The notes under the pieces are model-generated. The model did not search any database, was not told the DNA's origin, and worked only from the letters and a program-made list of their open reading frames with translations. Of a stretch of 64,000 nt of DNA, positions 1-7,481 are shown piece by piece. The position numbers and the translations under genes were made by a program. How positions within the stretch are numbered: position 1 is the stretch's first letter; every line of letters starts with the position of its first letter. Source of the stretch: Peptococcaceae bacterium (GTDB taxonomy: Bacteria > Bacillota > Peptococcia > Peptococcales > Peptococcaceae); NCBI GenBank assembly GCA_017547685.1, contig JAFYPD010000043.1, positions 1 to 64,000 on the forward strand, in the 5' to 3' direction.

Positions 1-44
1 AAGCCTCTTTCAAATTGATATAGATAATAGAGGGGGTGAGAAAA

Positions 45-488
45 GTGAATCAGAAAACAAAAAAATTAGTTGCAAGCATCTGTATGGGGGCGGCGGTACT
101 AACGTCAGTACCGGCAGTGTCCTGGGCGGACACCGCCGTGGTGTCGATTAATGAACAGAATTATGAAGTTGCTCCATGTATGATGTATATTGCAGATGCT
201 AGCAGTAGTTTATCGGTTTCTGGAACTACAGCTACTGTAAACTGCTGGGTGGAAGGAAACATTGGGGCAACAAAAGCAAAAGTAGTTGCAGAACTACAAA
301 TGAAAAGCGGAAACACATGGGTAACTGTAGCAACCTGGACAGACATTCAAAATAGCGATGAAGCATCTGTCAAAGCAAGTAAAGCAGTAACCAAAGGCAA
401 TGCCTACCGTGTAAAAGCAACTGTAACCGTATGGGAAGGTAGTCAGTCTGAAACACAGTACGTGTATAGTGGCGAAAAGACAGTGTAA
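45..488 (+). CDS. Secreted small beta-rich protein, DUF6147-like (tentative)
   Basis: Encodes about 147 residues. A Lys-rich N-terminus, hydrophobic core and Ala-X-Ala-type cleavage site (…VSWA before DTAVV) form a clear signal peptide, so the product is exported. The mature part is short, rich in Thr/Val/Ser and alternating hydrophobic residues, and carries a pattern (LQMKSGNTWVTVATWT, later YRVKATVTVW) that recalls the small secreted beta-sandwich proteins filed as DUF6147 in clostridia; that family name is from memory and tentative. I chose the GTG at 45 because AGGGGGTGAG ends 4-5 nt before it. The in-frame GTG at 36 sits inside that ribosome site. It is first of a run of secreted genes. 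A frameshifted fragment of a paralogue lies at about 29.6 kb. Confidence 0.75.
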   Translation: MNQKTKKLVASICMGAAVLTSVPAVSWADTAVVSINEQNYEVAPCMMYIADASSSLSVSGTTATVNCWVEGNIGATKAKVVAELQMKSGNTWVTVATWTDIQNSDEASVKASKAVTKGNAYRVKATVTVWEGSQSETQYVYSGEKTV

Positions 489-519
489 AAATTAAATTTA
501 GAAGGGATGGAGATTTATT

Positions 520-1053
520 ATGAGAAACGACATTAAAAAAGTTGTAGCAGGAGTTTTAACGGCATCTATGGTTATGGGTGCAACAACACCTGCATTTGCA
601 GAAGTAGCCGCAGTAAATAGCCATGCTGTTTTGAAAAGTGCGATTGTAGTGCAAGATGAACAAAAAAATACACAATCCAGTTGGGTGAAAATTGGTTCAT
701 CTTCTGAGCAGATTGATACAAGCACTGCTAAAAATTCAGATGAGGTAGCAGGAAAAATTGCAGATGGTGTAAGTAAAGTATTAGATGAATGTGGTTTTGG
801 TTGGATTACTATAACAGCAACTAATATAATTTCTAAAATTGGAAGAGCAACTTTAGGTTTATGGATTGAACAACGTGTAGGCTTATATACGAATTGCACG
901 TTATATCAAATGGTTGCATCTGGTGGAGTAGTACAGTATCGTGCACATTGGTGGTTATCAGATGAAGCTGGGAGAGTGCTGGAAGGGCCATATGATAACT
1001 ACTTTAATGGACCGATTTATTCCAGTGCTGAAGATGAGACAATGAAAAAGTAA
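520..1053 (+). CDS. Secreted protein of unknown function
   Basis: 177 residues with a signal peptide (basic start, hydrophobic stretch, TTPAFA then EVAAV). The mature half has a hydrophobic stretch at about residues 90-120 (FGWITITATNIISKIGRATL) followed by a Trp/Tyr-rich tail containing YRAHWWLSDEAG. I recognise no family. Start ATG follows AAGGGATGGAG at a suitable distance. It lies 31 nt after the previous secreted gene and 49 nt before the next, so the three are probably co-transcribed. Base composition is visibly AT-richer than the housekeeping genes downstream. The central hydrophobic segment could be a membrane-active part, but this is inference. Confidence 0.75.
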   Translation: MRNDIKKVVAGVLTASMVMGATTPAFAEVAAVNSHAVLKSAIVVQDEQKNTQSSWVKIGSSSEQIDTSTAKNSDEVAGKIADGVSKVLDECGFGWITITATNIISKIGRATLGLWIEQRVGLYTNCTLYQMVASGGVVQYRAHWWLSDEAGRVLEGPYDNYFNGPIYSSAEDETMKK

Positions 1054-1102
1054 CATGTGGATTGAGGAAAGTAATCTGATACAAAAAAGGAGATGAATAT
1101 TT

Positions 1103-2047
1103 ATGGCAAAGCGAATCAAAAAACTTATTTCTGTAATATTAACAATGGCAATTCTTGTTACAACTGCAAGCCCGGTGTTCGCTGATACTGCAATCAATGA
1201 AAGTGGTAATAATGAATTGGTGATTCGACAGGCATTGTCGAATGCTTCGGAACAAGAAAAAGAATCAATTAATGCAGCAGTTTCTTATTTAGAAGAAAAA
1301 GACATTTTGTCTATAGGCGATTTAGTTGCTATTGAGATGAAGGAAACCAATTCAAGAACTGTTGAACATGAGATTGTATATACAATTGATTACGATGAAT
1401 TTACAGAGAAAATTATTTTTACAGAAATTTCGGATGAAAAAGTATCTTATACAGTTACCCAAGGTGATATTACTAATACAGTAACCACTTTCAATGATGG
1501 TAGATTTCTCTTAAATGGGCATGGTATTGAAGTTTGTCGCAACACTATAGAAAATGATGTGGTATCGGTTTATAACACTGCAACTAATAAAACCAACTTG
1601 GTACGTGGTAGTGAGGTTAATTCAGCTGTTACACCTTATGCTGTAGACATTAGTTATACAACAACTTGCCCCTATCAAACAACTCGCGATTACACATACT
1701 TGGCATTTGAAAATGAGCAACCTAATGTATTATTGTATGAAGTTTTCAAAGAACTTACATTAACTGCATTTACAGAAATCATCAGTAGAGTATATCCTGC
1801 TGCTGGAGTAGTGATTTCGATTGCAGAAACTCTATATGATTTTATTGGTGATACTGCACCTGAAACAGAAGGACTATCTTATCTTGAGGAGAATTATTAT
1901 CACAAGACTTGCGATGCAATGTCGGCTGGTTATATAGATGCGTTGGGATATTCTGTAACTAAAATTGTGACACACTGGTTTGCAAGACCATATTATGCAG
2001 GTGACTGGCATACAACAACAGTGTACAAAGAATATGTGCGCTGGTAA
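1103..2047 (+). CDS. Secreted protein, possible bacteriocin/toxin-like (function unknown)
   Basis: 314 residues. Signal peptide ends near ASPVFA|DTAIN. Residues about 30-190 are polar and acidic, like a propeptide or stalk. The C-terminal part holds a hydrophobic stretch (AGVVISIAETLYDFIG) followed by an aromatic-rich tail (THWFARPYYAGDWHTTT), with cysteines in TTCPYQ and HKTCDAM that may form a disulfide. That plan resembles large secreted bacteriocins with a pro-region, but I cannot name a family with certainty. The start ATG has AAGGAGATG upstream. A four-helix membrane protein follows by 24 nt and could be its partner or immunity protein; this is inference from position only. AT-rich compared with the bulk of the window. 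Confidence 0.75.
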   Translation: MAKRIKKLISVILTMAILVTTASPVFADTAINESGNNELVIRQALSNASEQEKESINAAVSYLEEKDILSIGDLVAIEMKETNSRTVEHEIVYTIDYDEFTEKIIFTEISDEKVSYTVTQGDITNTVTTFNDGRFLLNGHGIEVCRNTIENDVVSVYNTATNKTNLVRGSEVNSAVTPYAVDISYTTTCPYQTTRDYTYLAFENEQPNVLLYEVFKELTLTAFTEIISRVYPAAGVVISIAETLYDFIGDTAPETEGLSYLEENYYHKTCDAMSAGYIDALGYSVTKIVTHWFARPYYAGDWHTTTVYKEYVRW

Positions 2048-2071
2048 AGCATAGCGTGGGAGGGGATATTT

Positions 2072-2482
2072 ATGAAAACAGGAGTAACGCTATCTTTAAT
2101 AATGGCTTTAGCTAACTTTGCGTTGGGGATTGGAGCAGATTTTTTAATAGGGTATAATATTTCGTTACCAATAGAAATAGTGGGTGCCGCTTATTTAGTT
2201 TTATGGTGCTGGCTGAACTATAAAATATATGCTGGAGAAGAAACAAAGTATAAGCACGTACTATATATAAGTGTGCCAATAATTGTCTTGTTTTTAATTT
2301 ATATCCCACTTGTGCGAGTGCTGATGATTAATTTACCATTGCTTTATGTTGCTCCGGTATTTGTTGTAGCGACTACTATTGCAGCAAGGCTTACATTACC
2401 GGTTACAGCTGGTGTTTTGGTATTGATTTCTATATTGTTAATGGTTGCAGGAGCATACTTAGGTGTAACATTAAAACAGTGA
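2072..2482 (+). CDS. Small integral membrane protein, four predicted helices
   Basis: 136 residues, almost entirely hydrophobic, with about four membrane helices (near residues 5-25, 32-50, 65-85 and 88-132, the last stretch being long enough for two). No catalytic motif or family signature is visible. A strong site (GGGAGGGG) precedes the ATG. It lies 24 nt after the 314-residue secreted protein gene and shares its low G+C, so it probably belongs to the same transcript and may protect against, export or anchor that product. The role is not shown by the sequence. Confidence 0.7.
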   Translation: MKTGVTLSLIMALANFALGIGADFLIGYNISLPIEIVGAAYLVLWCWLNYKIYAGEETKYKHVLYISVPIIVLFLIYIPLVRVLMINLPLLYVAPVFVVATTIAARLTLPVTAGVLVLISILLMVAGAYLGVTLKQ

Positions 2483-2513
2483 CAGCAGCTGGTTAACGGC
2501 AAAAATAAGGATA

Positions 2514-2678
2514 ATGGTGAAAATTAATGAATATTCGTTTGTTTATATTTCAGATGAAGAGACACTTGATTTAATTTATCATCTATCAAAGTATATGGAT
2601 ATTTCGACAGATGAAAATGCATTGGATGCATTTGAGTGGCTCGAAGAGGACAGTTGGGCGCTTATAAAATGGTACTAG
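2514..2678 (+). CDS. 54-residue acidic protein, unknown
   Basis: Short open frame beginning MVKINEYSFVYISDEETL and ending EDSWALIKWY. It is acidic, cytosolic, with no membrane segment and a likely helical middle. AAGG precedes the ATG by only 3 nt and the following GTG (2517) by 6 nt, so translation may start at the GTG, losing one residue. It is the last gene before a strong terminator and belongs with the AT-rich secreted-protein run. A small cytosolic immunity or regulatory protein would fit the context, but nothing in the sequence proves it. Confidence 0.55.
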   Translation: MVKINEYSFVYISDEETLDLIYHLSKYMDISTDENALDAFEWLEEDSWALIKWY

Positions 2679-2697
2679 CTGTTTGTGCTGTTAAACG

Positions 2698-2736
2698 AAA
2701 ACCTCCTGACCGGGAAACTGGTCAGGAGGTTTTTTG
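2698..2736 (+). terminator. Rho-independent terminator (CCTGACC-type hairpin, copy 1)
   Basis: ACCTCCTGACC pairs with GGTCAGGAGGT around an 8-nt loop and is followed by six T. It closes the secreted-protein transcript. First of four related hairpins in the first 6.2 kb. Confidence 0.9.
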
Positions 2737-2888
2737 TTTAACATAATGTATTGAACTGGTATTGCCTTTTACTAGTCGAACATGTATAGTAGTTGTAGAA
2801 TTATAAAAATTCTGTCTGGCGGTTACTTAAAAAAGCAAAAATGAAAAACGGTATTACTTATATTGGCTGTGAAGGGAGCGGATATTTC

Positions 2889-4361
2889 ATGAAAAGAATC
2901 TTAACAATGTTCATTTTCGTTTATCTTTTACTGGCGGCGCCGGCTTATGCGGACAGTGCTGCGGTATATCAGGATTTTGCGGCGAAGATGCCGGAGGATG
3001 TGCAATATCTGCTCTCTCAGGGGGAAGACTGGCAGACGGTGCGTTTTGCAGAAAATAATAATGGCTATGTGGTATTGTTAACTGAAAAACAGGTAGGAGA
3101 TGCTTCGATGGAAACAGAAGAAGTTCCCTATCTGCTTTTGCAGATTCCGCGGGAAAACTGGCAGGAAACCAGCGGTACATTCTGGATGACATCTGCCTGT
3201 CAGAAAAGTTTTAATATGCCGCAGATGGTGGTAACAGATGATGCACTCTGGCTGCAGTTCTGGAATGATGAAGGAAAATTCATGCTGAGCTGCGTTCAGC
3301 CGGATGGTGATAAAACAGAAAAACTGTTTCCAAATGGTGCGGTATCATTAGGGGAACGTGGTGCAGTGATGCTGGATAAAGAAACTGGTGAAATTATTTT
3401 CTGGAACGGACATGAGGAGAAGCGTTATGTTGTTTCAGCGGATAACGGAACGATTAATTCTGTCACGGAATTGCAGGGTGTGGTTTATTATCTGAATCAT
3501 GCCGGGGAATTATACCGGGTTTCCGACAGTGGAGATACACTGGTACTCAGTTTACAGGATATTTATCACGAACAGAGCCGTACAGCATCAGAACCGTTTC
3601 GAAAAGTGGAATATTTAGATTACAAAGAACTGTTTTACTGCAATCATGCCCTGTGGCTGTCAGCCAATGACCCGAATCTTTCTGGAGAAAAATTTTTAGT
3701 AAAATATGACGGGGAAAACTGGACTGGCTATGAAGACATTACAGCAGGGCGATATTCAGCAAGCTGGGCACAGGGAAATAGCAGCACCAGTATTGTGCTG
3801 AAAGATTATTATCCGGTTGTTCCCCGCCCTGTGATGGGACAGCAGTATGAACGAATCTATATCATTGGCGAAAATACGGTAGAACGTGCTCTTTATCAGG
3901 AAGCGGCAGTTTCCTACATCGGTCGTACAGGAGATGTTTGGCAGTATGGAATGGAGAATGTGCTGTTTCAATGCAAGAGTATGGATGGTACCTGTGAGTG
4001 CTTTGGTTTAGCGGCGAATCAGTCGATTCGGCTGTATTATGATGATACGGCGTATCTGTTTGATGTAATGCCGTATATCAAAGAAAACCGTGTATTAGTT
4101 TCAGTGCGGGGAATTGCAGAACTGCTCGGTGCAGAGGTAACATGGAATGACGGAATTGTTACCATTGTGAATTATAACGGCACGGTCCGGCTGAATACAA
4201 AAGAATCACGCATCGAGAGAAACAGCCGGTGGCAGCGTCTGGATACGATGATTGAAAACAGAAGCGGGCGTATTATGGTTCCAATCCGGTTTGTGGCAGA
4301 AGCATTACAAGTAGATATTCACTGGGATGGAACGGCAAAGGCAGTTATGATGGAATCTTAA
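2889..4361 (+). CDS. Exported protein with C-terminal stalk (Cu amine oxidase N-like) domain
   Basis: 490 residues. The ATG at 2889 is chosen because GAAGGGAGCGG precedes it and a signal peptide (MKRILTMFIFVYLLL … AYA|DSAAV) begins there. Residues about 30-370 are a beta-rich region with no family I recognise; repeated aromatic-glycine turns suggest a propeller or stacked sheets. The last 110 residues match the pattern of the copper-amine-oxidase N-terminal/stalk domain common on Firmicute surface proteins: RVLVSVRGIAELLGAEVTW, then GRIMVPIRFVAEALQVDI. This domain is usually a surface-attachment module and is not an amine oxidase. Single gene with its own terminator. Confidence 0.85.
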   Translation: MKRILTMFIFVYLLLAAPAYADSAAVYQDFAAKMPEDVQYLLSQGEDWQTVRFAENNNGYVVLLTEKQVGDASMETEEVPYLLLQIPRENWQETSGTFWMTSACQKSFNMPQMVVTDDALWLQFWNDEGKFMLSCVQPDGDKTEKLFPNGAVSLGERGAVMLDKETGEIIFWNGHEEKRYVVSADNGTINSVTELQGVVYYLNHAGELYRVSDSGDTLVLSLQDIYHEQSRTASEPFRKVEYLDYKELFYCNHALWLSANDPNLSGEKFLVKYDGENWTGYEDITAGRYSASWAQGNSSTSIVLKDYYPVVPRPVMGQQYERIYIIGENTVERALYQEAAVSYIGRTGDVWQYGMENVLFQCKSMDGTCECFGLAANQSIRLYYDDTAYLFDVMPYIKENRVLVSVRGIAELLGAEVTWNDGIVTIVNYNGTVRLNTKESRIERNSRWQRLDTMIENRSGRIMVPIRFVAEALQVDIHWDGTAKAVMMES

Positions 4362-4366
4362 ATTAT

Positions 4367-4401
4367 ACACCTGACTGAATATAATCGGTCAGGTGTTTTT
4401 T
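4367..4401 (+). terminator. Terminator (CCTGAC-type hairpin, copy 2)
   Basis: ACACCTGAC pairs with GTCAGGTGT and is followed by six T. Ends the stalk-domain gene. Confidence 0.88.
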
Positions 4402-4452
4402 GTACCTCGGACAGGAAATATATGATATAATCAGGGAAAGGCGGTGAGGTTA

Positions 4453-4662
4453 ATGGAAAAACGGGAATTTCTTAAAATGATATTTATAGCCAGCCTTTTG
4501 CCGATATTTCTGGAATGGTTTGGTTCGCGTAACATCATGAGTTGTTCCGGCTGGATGGCGTTAGGGAGTGGATACGGAGCATATCTGTATCTGGCAGGAA
4601 TCATAATATTTGAATTTCTTTTGTGGAAAGTAGTTTTAAAGAACCCGGAGGAATTGGTGTAG
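4453..4662 (+). CDS. Small membrane protein, two helices
   Basis: About 69 residues with two hydrophobic helices (around residues 10-28 and 42-62) and a basic C-terminal end. No family recognised. GGTGAGG just before the ATG at 4453 supports this start over the GTG at 4444. A good -10 (TATAAT, 4428-4433) lies upstream. The stop codon abuts the ATG of the next gene (TAGATG), so the two are translationally coupled. Confidence 0.6.
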   Translation: MEKREFLKMIFIASLLPIFLEWFGSRNIMSCSGWMALGSGYGAYLYLAGIIIFEFLLWKVVLKNPEELV

Positions 4663-5043
4663 ATGAAGAAGCTGATTATCGTGGCGGTTGTTGTTTTATT
4701 ATGTATTCTTATAGTTGCGCCGACATTTACGCAAAACCCATATACTGAGTTGTATCAGACGTTGGCAACATCTGATGGTGCAGTAACAGAAGGGATCATC
4801 AGTGAATTAGAAGATTATTTTGTTGAGAATCCAGAGAAATTTTTAAAAGAGTTCAAAAAACAAAATGATTCTTTGCAATCGCTGGTATCGATGAATTTTG
4901 CGTATACTGCAATAGGCGAAGATGATTATGCAAAGAATATGAGAAAAGCCATTTTATCTGTACAGGATAACCCGGATGCGGTAGAAATAGCTGCAGCATA
5001 TCAGAAAGTAATCGAGGAATCTGCAAAGAATCTACCAGAATAG
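4663..5043 (+). CDS. Membrane-anchored or exported small helical protein, unknown
   Basis: 126 residues. The first 20 residues are a hydrophobic anchor or signal (KKLIIVAVVVLLCILIV). The rest is charged and likely alpha-helical, suggesting a small extracytoplasmic helical protein. No motif is recognised. GGAGG lies 11-12 nt before the ATG, and the gene starts right after the previous stop, so the pair forms a two-gene unit. Confidence 0.6.
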   Translation: MKKLIIVAVVVLLCILIVAPTFTQNPYTELYQTLATSDGAVTEGIISELEDYFVENPEKFLKEFKKQNDSLQSLVSMNFAYTAIGEDDYAKNMRKAILSVQDNPDAVEIAAAYQKVIEESAKNLPE

Positions 5044-5070
5044 ATTATCTGTCAGATTATCTATTCTTAA

Positions 5071-5283
5071 ATGAAGATAGATACTGGTGGAATACCAGCA
5101 GGGGGTGGAAAAGGGGAAACCAATACTTTATGTGTCTATATTCTGGTTGAACAAAATGCCGATAATACAGAAATTCTGAGCCAGAATGTAATTTTGCTTT
5201 TACCTGGTGGCAGAATGGTGGATTGTGCTATTAGTCAGGATGACGGGGTAGAGAAAATATCTATAATGGCAAGAAGTGATTGA
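5071..5283 (+). CDS. Doubtful 70-residue open frame
   Basis: Open frame with a plausible but unremarkable composition (…TLCVYILVEQNADNTEIL…). No Shine-Dalgarno lies before the ATG; a short direct repeat (AGATTATCTGTC/AGATTATCTATT) lies there instead. It may be a decayed gene end or chance. The following hairpin at 5321 would terminate it. Confidence 0.25.
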   Translation: MKIDTGGIPAGGGKGETNTLCVYILVEQNADNTEILSQNVILLLPGGRMVDCAISQDDGVEKISIMARSD

Positions 5284-5320
5284 CTGATGCGGAAAGAACT
5301 TGATAAAAACGGAAACAATA

Positions 5321-5358
5321 CAACCTCTTGACTGAATAACCGGTCGGGAGGTGTTTTT
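5321..5358 (+). terminator. Terminator (CTTGAC-type hairpin, copy 3)
   Basis: ACCTCTTGAC pairs with GTCGGGAGGT (two G-U pairs) and is followed by a T-run. Loop related to that of copy 2. Confidence 0.75.
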
Positions 5359-5477
5359 ATATATTGACTTAGGGAACTTCATTCAGTAAAATAAAATTGA
5401 AACAAGGAAACAAAGAATCTGGAAACAAAGAAAGTATAATTCTGTTTACAATGTATATACTGGAAAGGGGGCTGGTT

Positions 5478-5861
5478 ATGTCCGCTACAGTTGCAATGAA
5501 AGGAAATTGTACAATGGAAAAGAAAACTGTAAGTATTTCGTCCAAACGACAGATTACGATTCCGCAGAAATTTTTTCAGGCATTAGGTTTTACGGATGAA
5601 GCAGAATGCATTGTTCGAGGGAATGAACTGGTTCTCCGTCCGGTACGTACAAATTCCGGAGGTGAATTTGCAGAGCAAATCCTGACCGAACTGGTTGCAG
5701 AGGGATTATCCGGCAACGAGCTTCTGACTGAATTCAGGAAGCGGCAGGCAAAGGTGCGTCCAGCGGTGGAAGCTATGATTACAGAAGCGGAAAATGCTGC
5801 GAACGGCATCGGGGAATATTACACCTATGATGATATCTTTGGCACGGAGGAAGAGGAATGA
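5478..5861 (+). CDS. AbrB/MazE-type antitoxin
   Basis: 127 residues. Residues about 14-58 form a SpoVT/AbrB swapped-hairpin DNA-binding domain (KTVSISSKRQITIPQKF, then GNELVLRPV). The C-terminal half is helical and acidic and would bind and neutralise the toxin. The ATG at 5478 is preferred because AAAGGGGGC sits 5 nt upstream and the AbrB fold starts shortly after; longer in-frame starts lack a ribosome site. The last bases overlap the toxin start by 4 nt (ATGA), the usual arrangement of a type II toxin-antitoxin operon. The antitoxin is expected to repress its own promoter. Confidence 0.88.
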   Translation: MSATVAMKGNCTMEKKTVSISSKRQITIPQKFFQALGFTDEAECIVRGNELVLRPVRTNSGGEFAEQILTELVAEGLSGNELLTEFRKRQAKVRPAVEAMITEAENAANGIGEYYTYDDIFGTEEEE

Positions 5862-6154
5862 CAGAAGTAAGATTTCTTCCTCCCGCAGCAAAGTTTCTGA
5901 AAAAGCTTAAGGACAAAAAACTGAAGACGCTGTATCAGGAAGCGATTGATAAAATCAGAGAAGACCATACCGTCGGTGAAGCAAAAGCTGGAGATCTGAG
6001 CGGTATCTATAGCTATGACATTTATTACAACAAAACAAACTATGAACTGGCTTACCGGGTTGCGTATGCGGATCATAAAATCATTATCGTGATTATGGCA
6101 GGAACACGAGAGAACTTTTATGACGAACTGAAAAAGTATATGAAAGACTTGTGA
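5858..6154 (+). CDS. RelE/ParE-superfamily toxin
   Basis: 98 residues of the RelE/ParE fold: VRFLPPAAKFLKKL at the start, a Lys-rich helical region, then LAYRVAYADHKIIIVIMAGTR, which matches the core beta-strands of YoeB/RelE/HigB-type toxins, and a C-terminal helix (YDELKKYMKD). Family members cut mRNA on the ribosome or, in the ParE branch, poison gyrase; which applies cannot be told here. Coupled by a 4-nt overlap to the AbrB-type antitoxin. The AbrB-with-RelE pairing is known from many anaerobic Firmicutes. Confidence 0.88.
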   Translation: MTEVRFLPPAAKFLKKLKDKKLKTLYQEAIDKIREDHTVGEAKAGDLSGIYSYDIYYNKTNYELAYRVAYADHKIIIVIMAGTRENFYDELKKYMKDL

Positions 6155-6174
6155 AATAAAAATATGATTATATG

Positions 6175-6200
6175 CTCCTGACCGGGTGACTGGTCAGGAG
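6175..6200 (+). terminator. Hairpin after toxin-antitoxin operon (CCTGACC type, copy 4)
   Basis: CTCCTGACC and GGTCAGGAG pair perfectly around GGGTGACT, nearly the same loop as copy 1. The T-run is weak (TTTGTG), so termination may be partial. Confidence 0.7.
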
Positions 6201-6276
6201 TTTGTGTATGGTGAAAAACTATACCGCAACAGAGAAATACGTGATATAATCGGAATAACGGGAGGGGAGATACTAT

Positions 6277-6363
6277 ATGGCATTGGCAGCCAGCGTTGCC
6301 TGTCCATTGCAGTTAACTGGCATGGCTGATACATATAGGAATCTGGTTTCTAAAACGAGATGA
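6277..6363 (+). CDS. 28-codon open frame or decayed gene start
   Basis: A strong ribosome site (GGGAGGGGAG) and a -10 (TATAAT, 6244-6249) precede an ATG whose frame stops after 28 codons (MALAASVACPLQLTGMADTY…). The upstream stretch resembles the one before the small membrane-protein gene at 4453 (both have GATATAATC with a purine-rich tract), so this may be the remnant of a duplicated promoter and gene start rather than a working peptide. The rest of 6155-6446 shows only the hairpin at 6175 and the promoter of the next gene. Confidence 0.3.
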   Translation: MALAASVACPLQLTGMADTYRNLVSKTR

Positions 6364-6381
6364 AAAGATTTATAACACTGC

Positions 6382-6410
6382 TTGATATGCTGTTTCAAAA
6401 CTGCTATAAT
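6382..6410 (+). promoter_or_regulatory. Sigma-A-type promoter for degV-like gene
   Basis: TTGATA, 17-nt spacer, TATAAT, ending 36 nt before the start codon of the DegV gene. Confidence 0.8.
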
Positions 6411-6446
6411 AAAAATAATTGATAACGAAACGAAGGAGTAATACCT

Positions 6447-7283
6447 ATGAAGTTTAAGATTGTGGCCGACTCAGCAGCTGATTTACTGACTATTGAATCT
6501 GTGCCGTTTACCTCTGTTCCGCTGAAAATTCTGACAGATCAGAAGGAGTATGTGGATAATGAAAACCTGAACATCAGCCAGATGGTAGACGATTTATCGA
6601 AATACAAAGGAAAATCAAGTACAGCCTGCCCAGGACCCGGGGAATGGCTGGAAGCATTTGAAGATGCAGAGTACGTATTTTGTGTCACCATCACCAGTAA
6701 TCTGTCTGGCAGCTATAATGCGGCCTGTGTTGCAAAAGAGGAATATGAAAAGGCTCATCCGGACAGAAATGTGTGCATTGTAGACTCTCTGTCCGCCGGT
6801 GCAGAAATGACTTTGCTGGTAGAAAAACTGCAGGAACTGATTTTGGCCGGTAAAGCGTATGAGGAAATCAGGGAAACGATTCTGGCATACAATGAAACAA
6901 CCCATCTGATATTCTCGCTGGAATCGTTAAAAAATCTGGCGAACAATGGTCGTGTGAGCCCTGCTGTTGCTAAAATTGCGGGGATTCTTGGCATTCGTGT
7001 GGTTGGCATTGCTCAAGAAGGGGTGCTGGCTCCGCAGGATAAGAGCCGCGGTGAAAAAAAGGCTATTGCAGACGTGATTAAAAATATGAAGGCGCTGGGT
7101 TATGCTGGGGGCAAAGTATTAATCCACAGCTGCCAGAATGAAAATGCTGCAAAACAGGTGAAAGAACAGTTACAGCAGATGTATGCCAATGCCAGTATCC
7201 GCATCGGCAGCACCAGAGGTCTGTGCAGCTATTATGCAGAAAAAGGCTGTCTGATGATTGGTTTTGAAACATCAATGATGTAA
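6447..7283 (+). CDS. DegV family fatty-acid-binding protein
   Basis: 278 residues, normal for DegV. Shows the family's opening strand (VADSAADLL), the binding-site motifs STACPGPGEWLEAF and TITSNLSGSYNAA, and the later LIFSLESLKNLANNGRV helix. DegV/FakB-type proteins hold a single fatty acid and present it to the kinase FakA for phosphorylation and entry into membrane lipids; the partner is not in this window. GAAGGAG precedes the ATG. Single gene between its own promoter and a strong terminator. A second, diverged DegV lies 1.2 kb away. Confidence 0.93.
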   Translation: MKFKIVADSAADLLTIESVPFTSVPLKILTDQKEYVDNENLNISQMVDDLSKYKGKSSTACPGPGEWLEAFEDAEYVFCVTITSNLSGSYNAACVAKEEYEKAHPDRNVCIVDSLSAGAEMTLLVEKLQELILAGKAYEEIRETILAYNETTHLIFSLESLKNLANNGRVSPAVAKIAGILGIRVVGIAQEGVLAPQDKSRGEKKAIADVIKNMKALGYAGGKVLIHSCQNENAAKQVKEQLQQMYANASIRIGSTRGLCSYYAEKGCLMIGFETSMM

Positions 7284-7318
7284 TATTTTGGTAACAATCG
7301 AATATTCCTATAGAAGTA

Positions 7319-7364
7319 AAACGGTCTGAGCAGAGTCCTCTTGCTGGTTCAGACCGTTTTTTAT
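7319..7364 (+). terminator. Rho-independent terminator after degV-like gene
   Basis: AACGGTCTGA pairs with TCAGACCGTT across a 19-nt loop, followed by TTTTTATTTT. Confidence 0.9.
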
Positions 7365-7481
7365 TTTGCTGAAAATCACTTGTCAAGCGGCATGGAAACG
7401 AGTAAACTGGAAGAATAGAATAAGGTACCCGGGTATCATCATTCCATGAAATAATAACACATTCTCGTTGAGGTGATTGAC

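Noticed and set aside
7365-7481. T-box or other riboswitch before tyrA
   Set aside because: The region is too short and lacks the T-box sequence and specifier structure.
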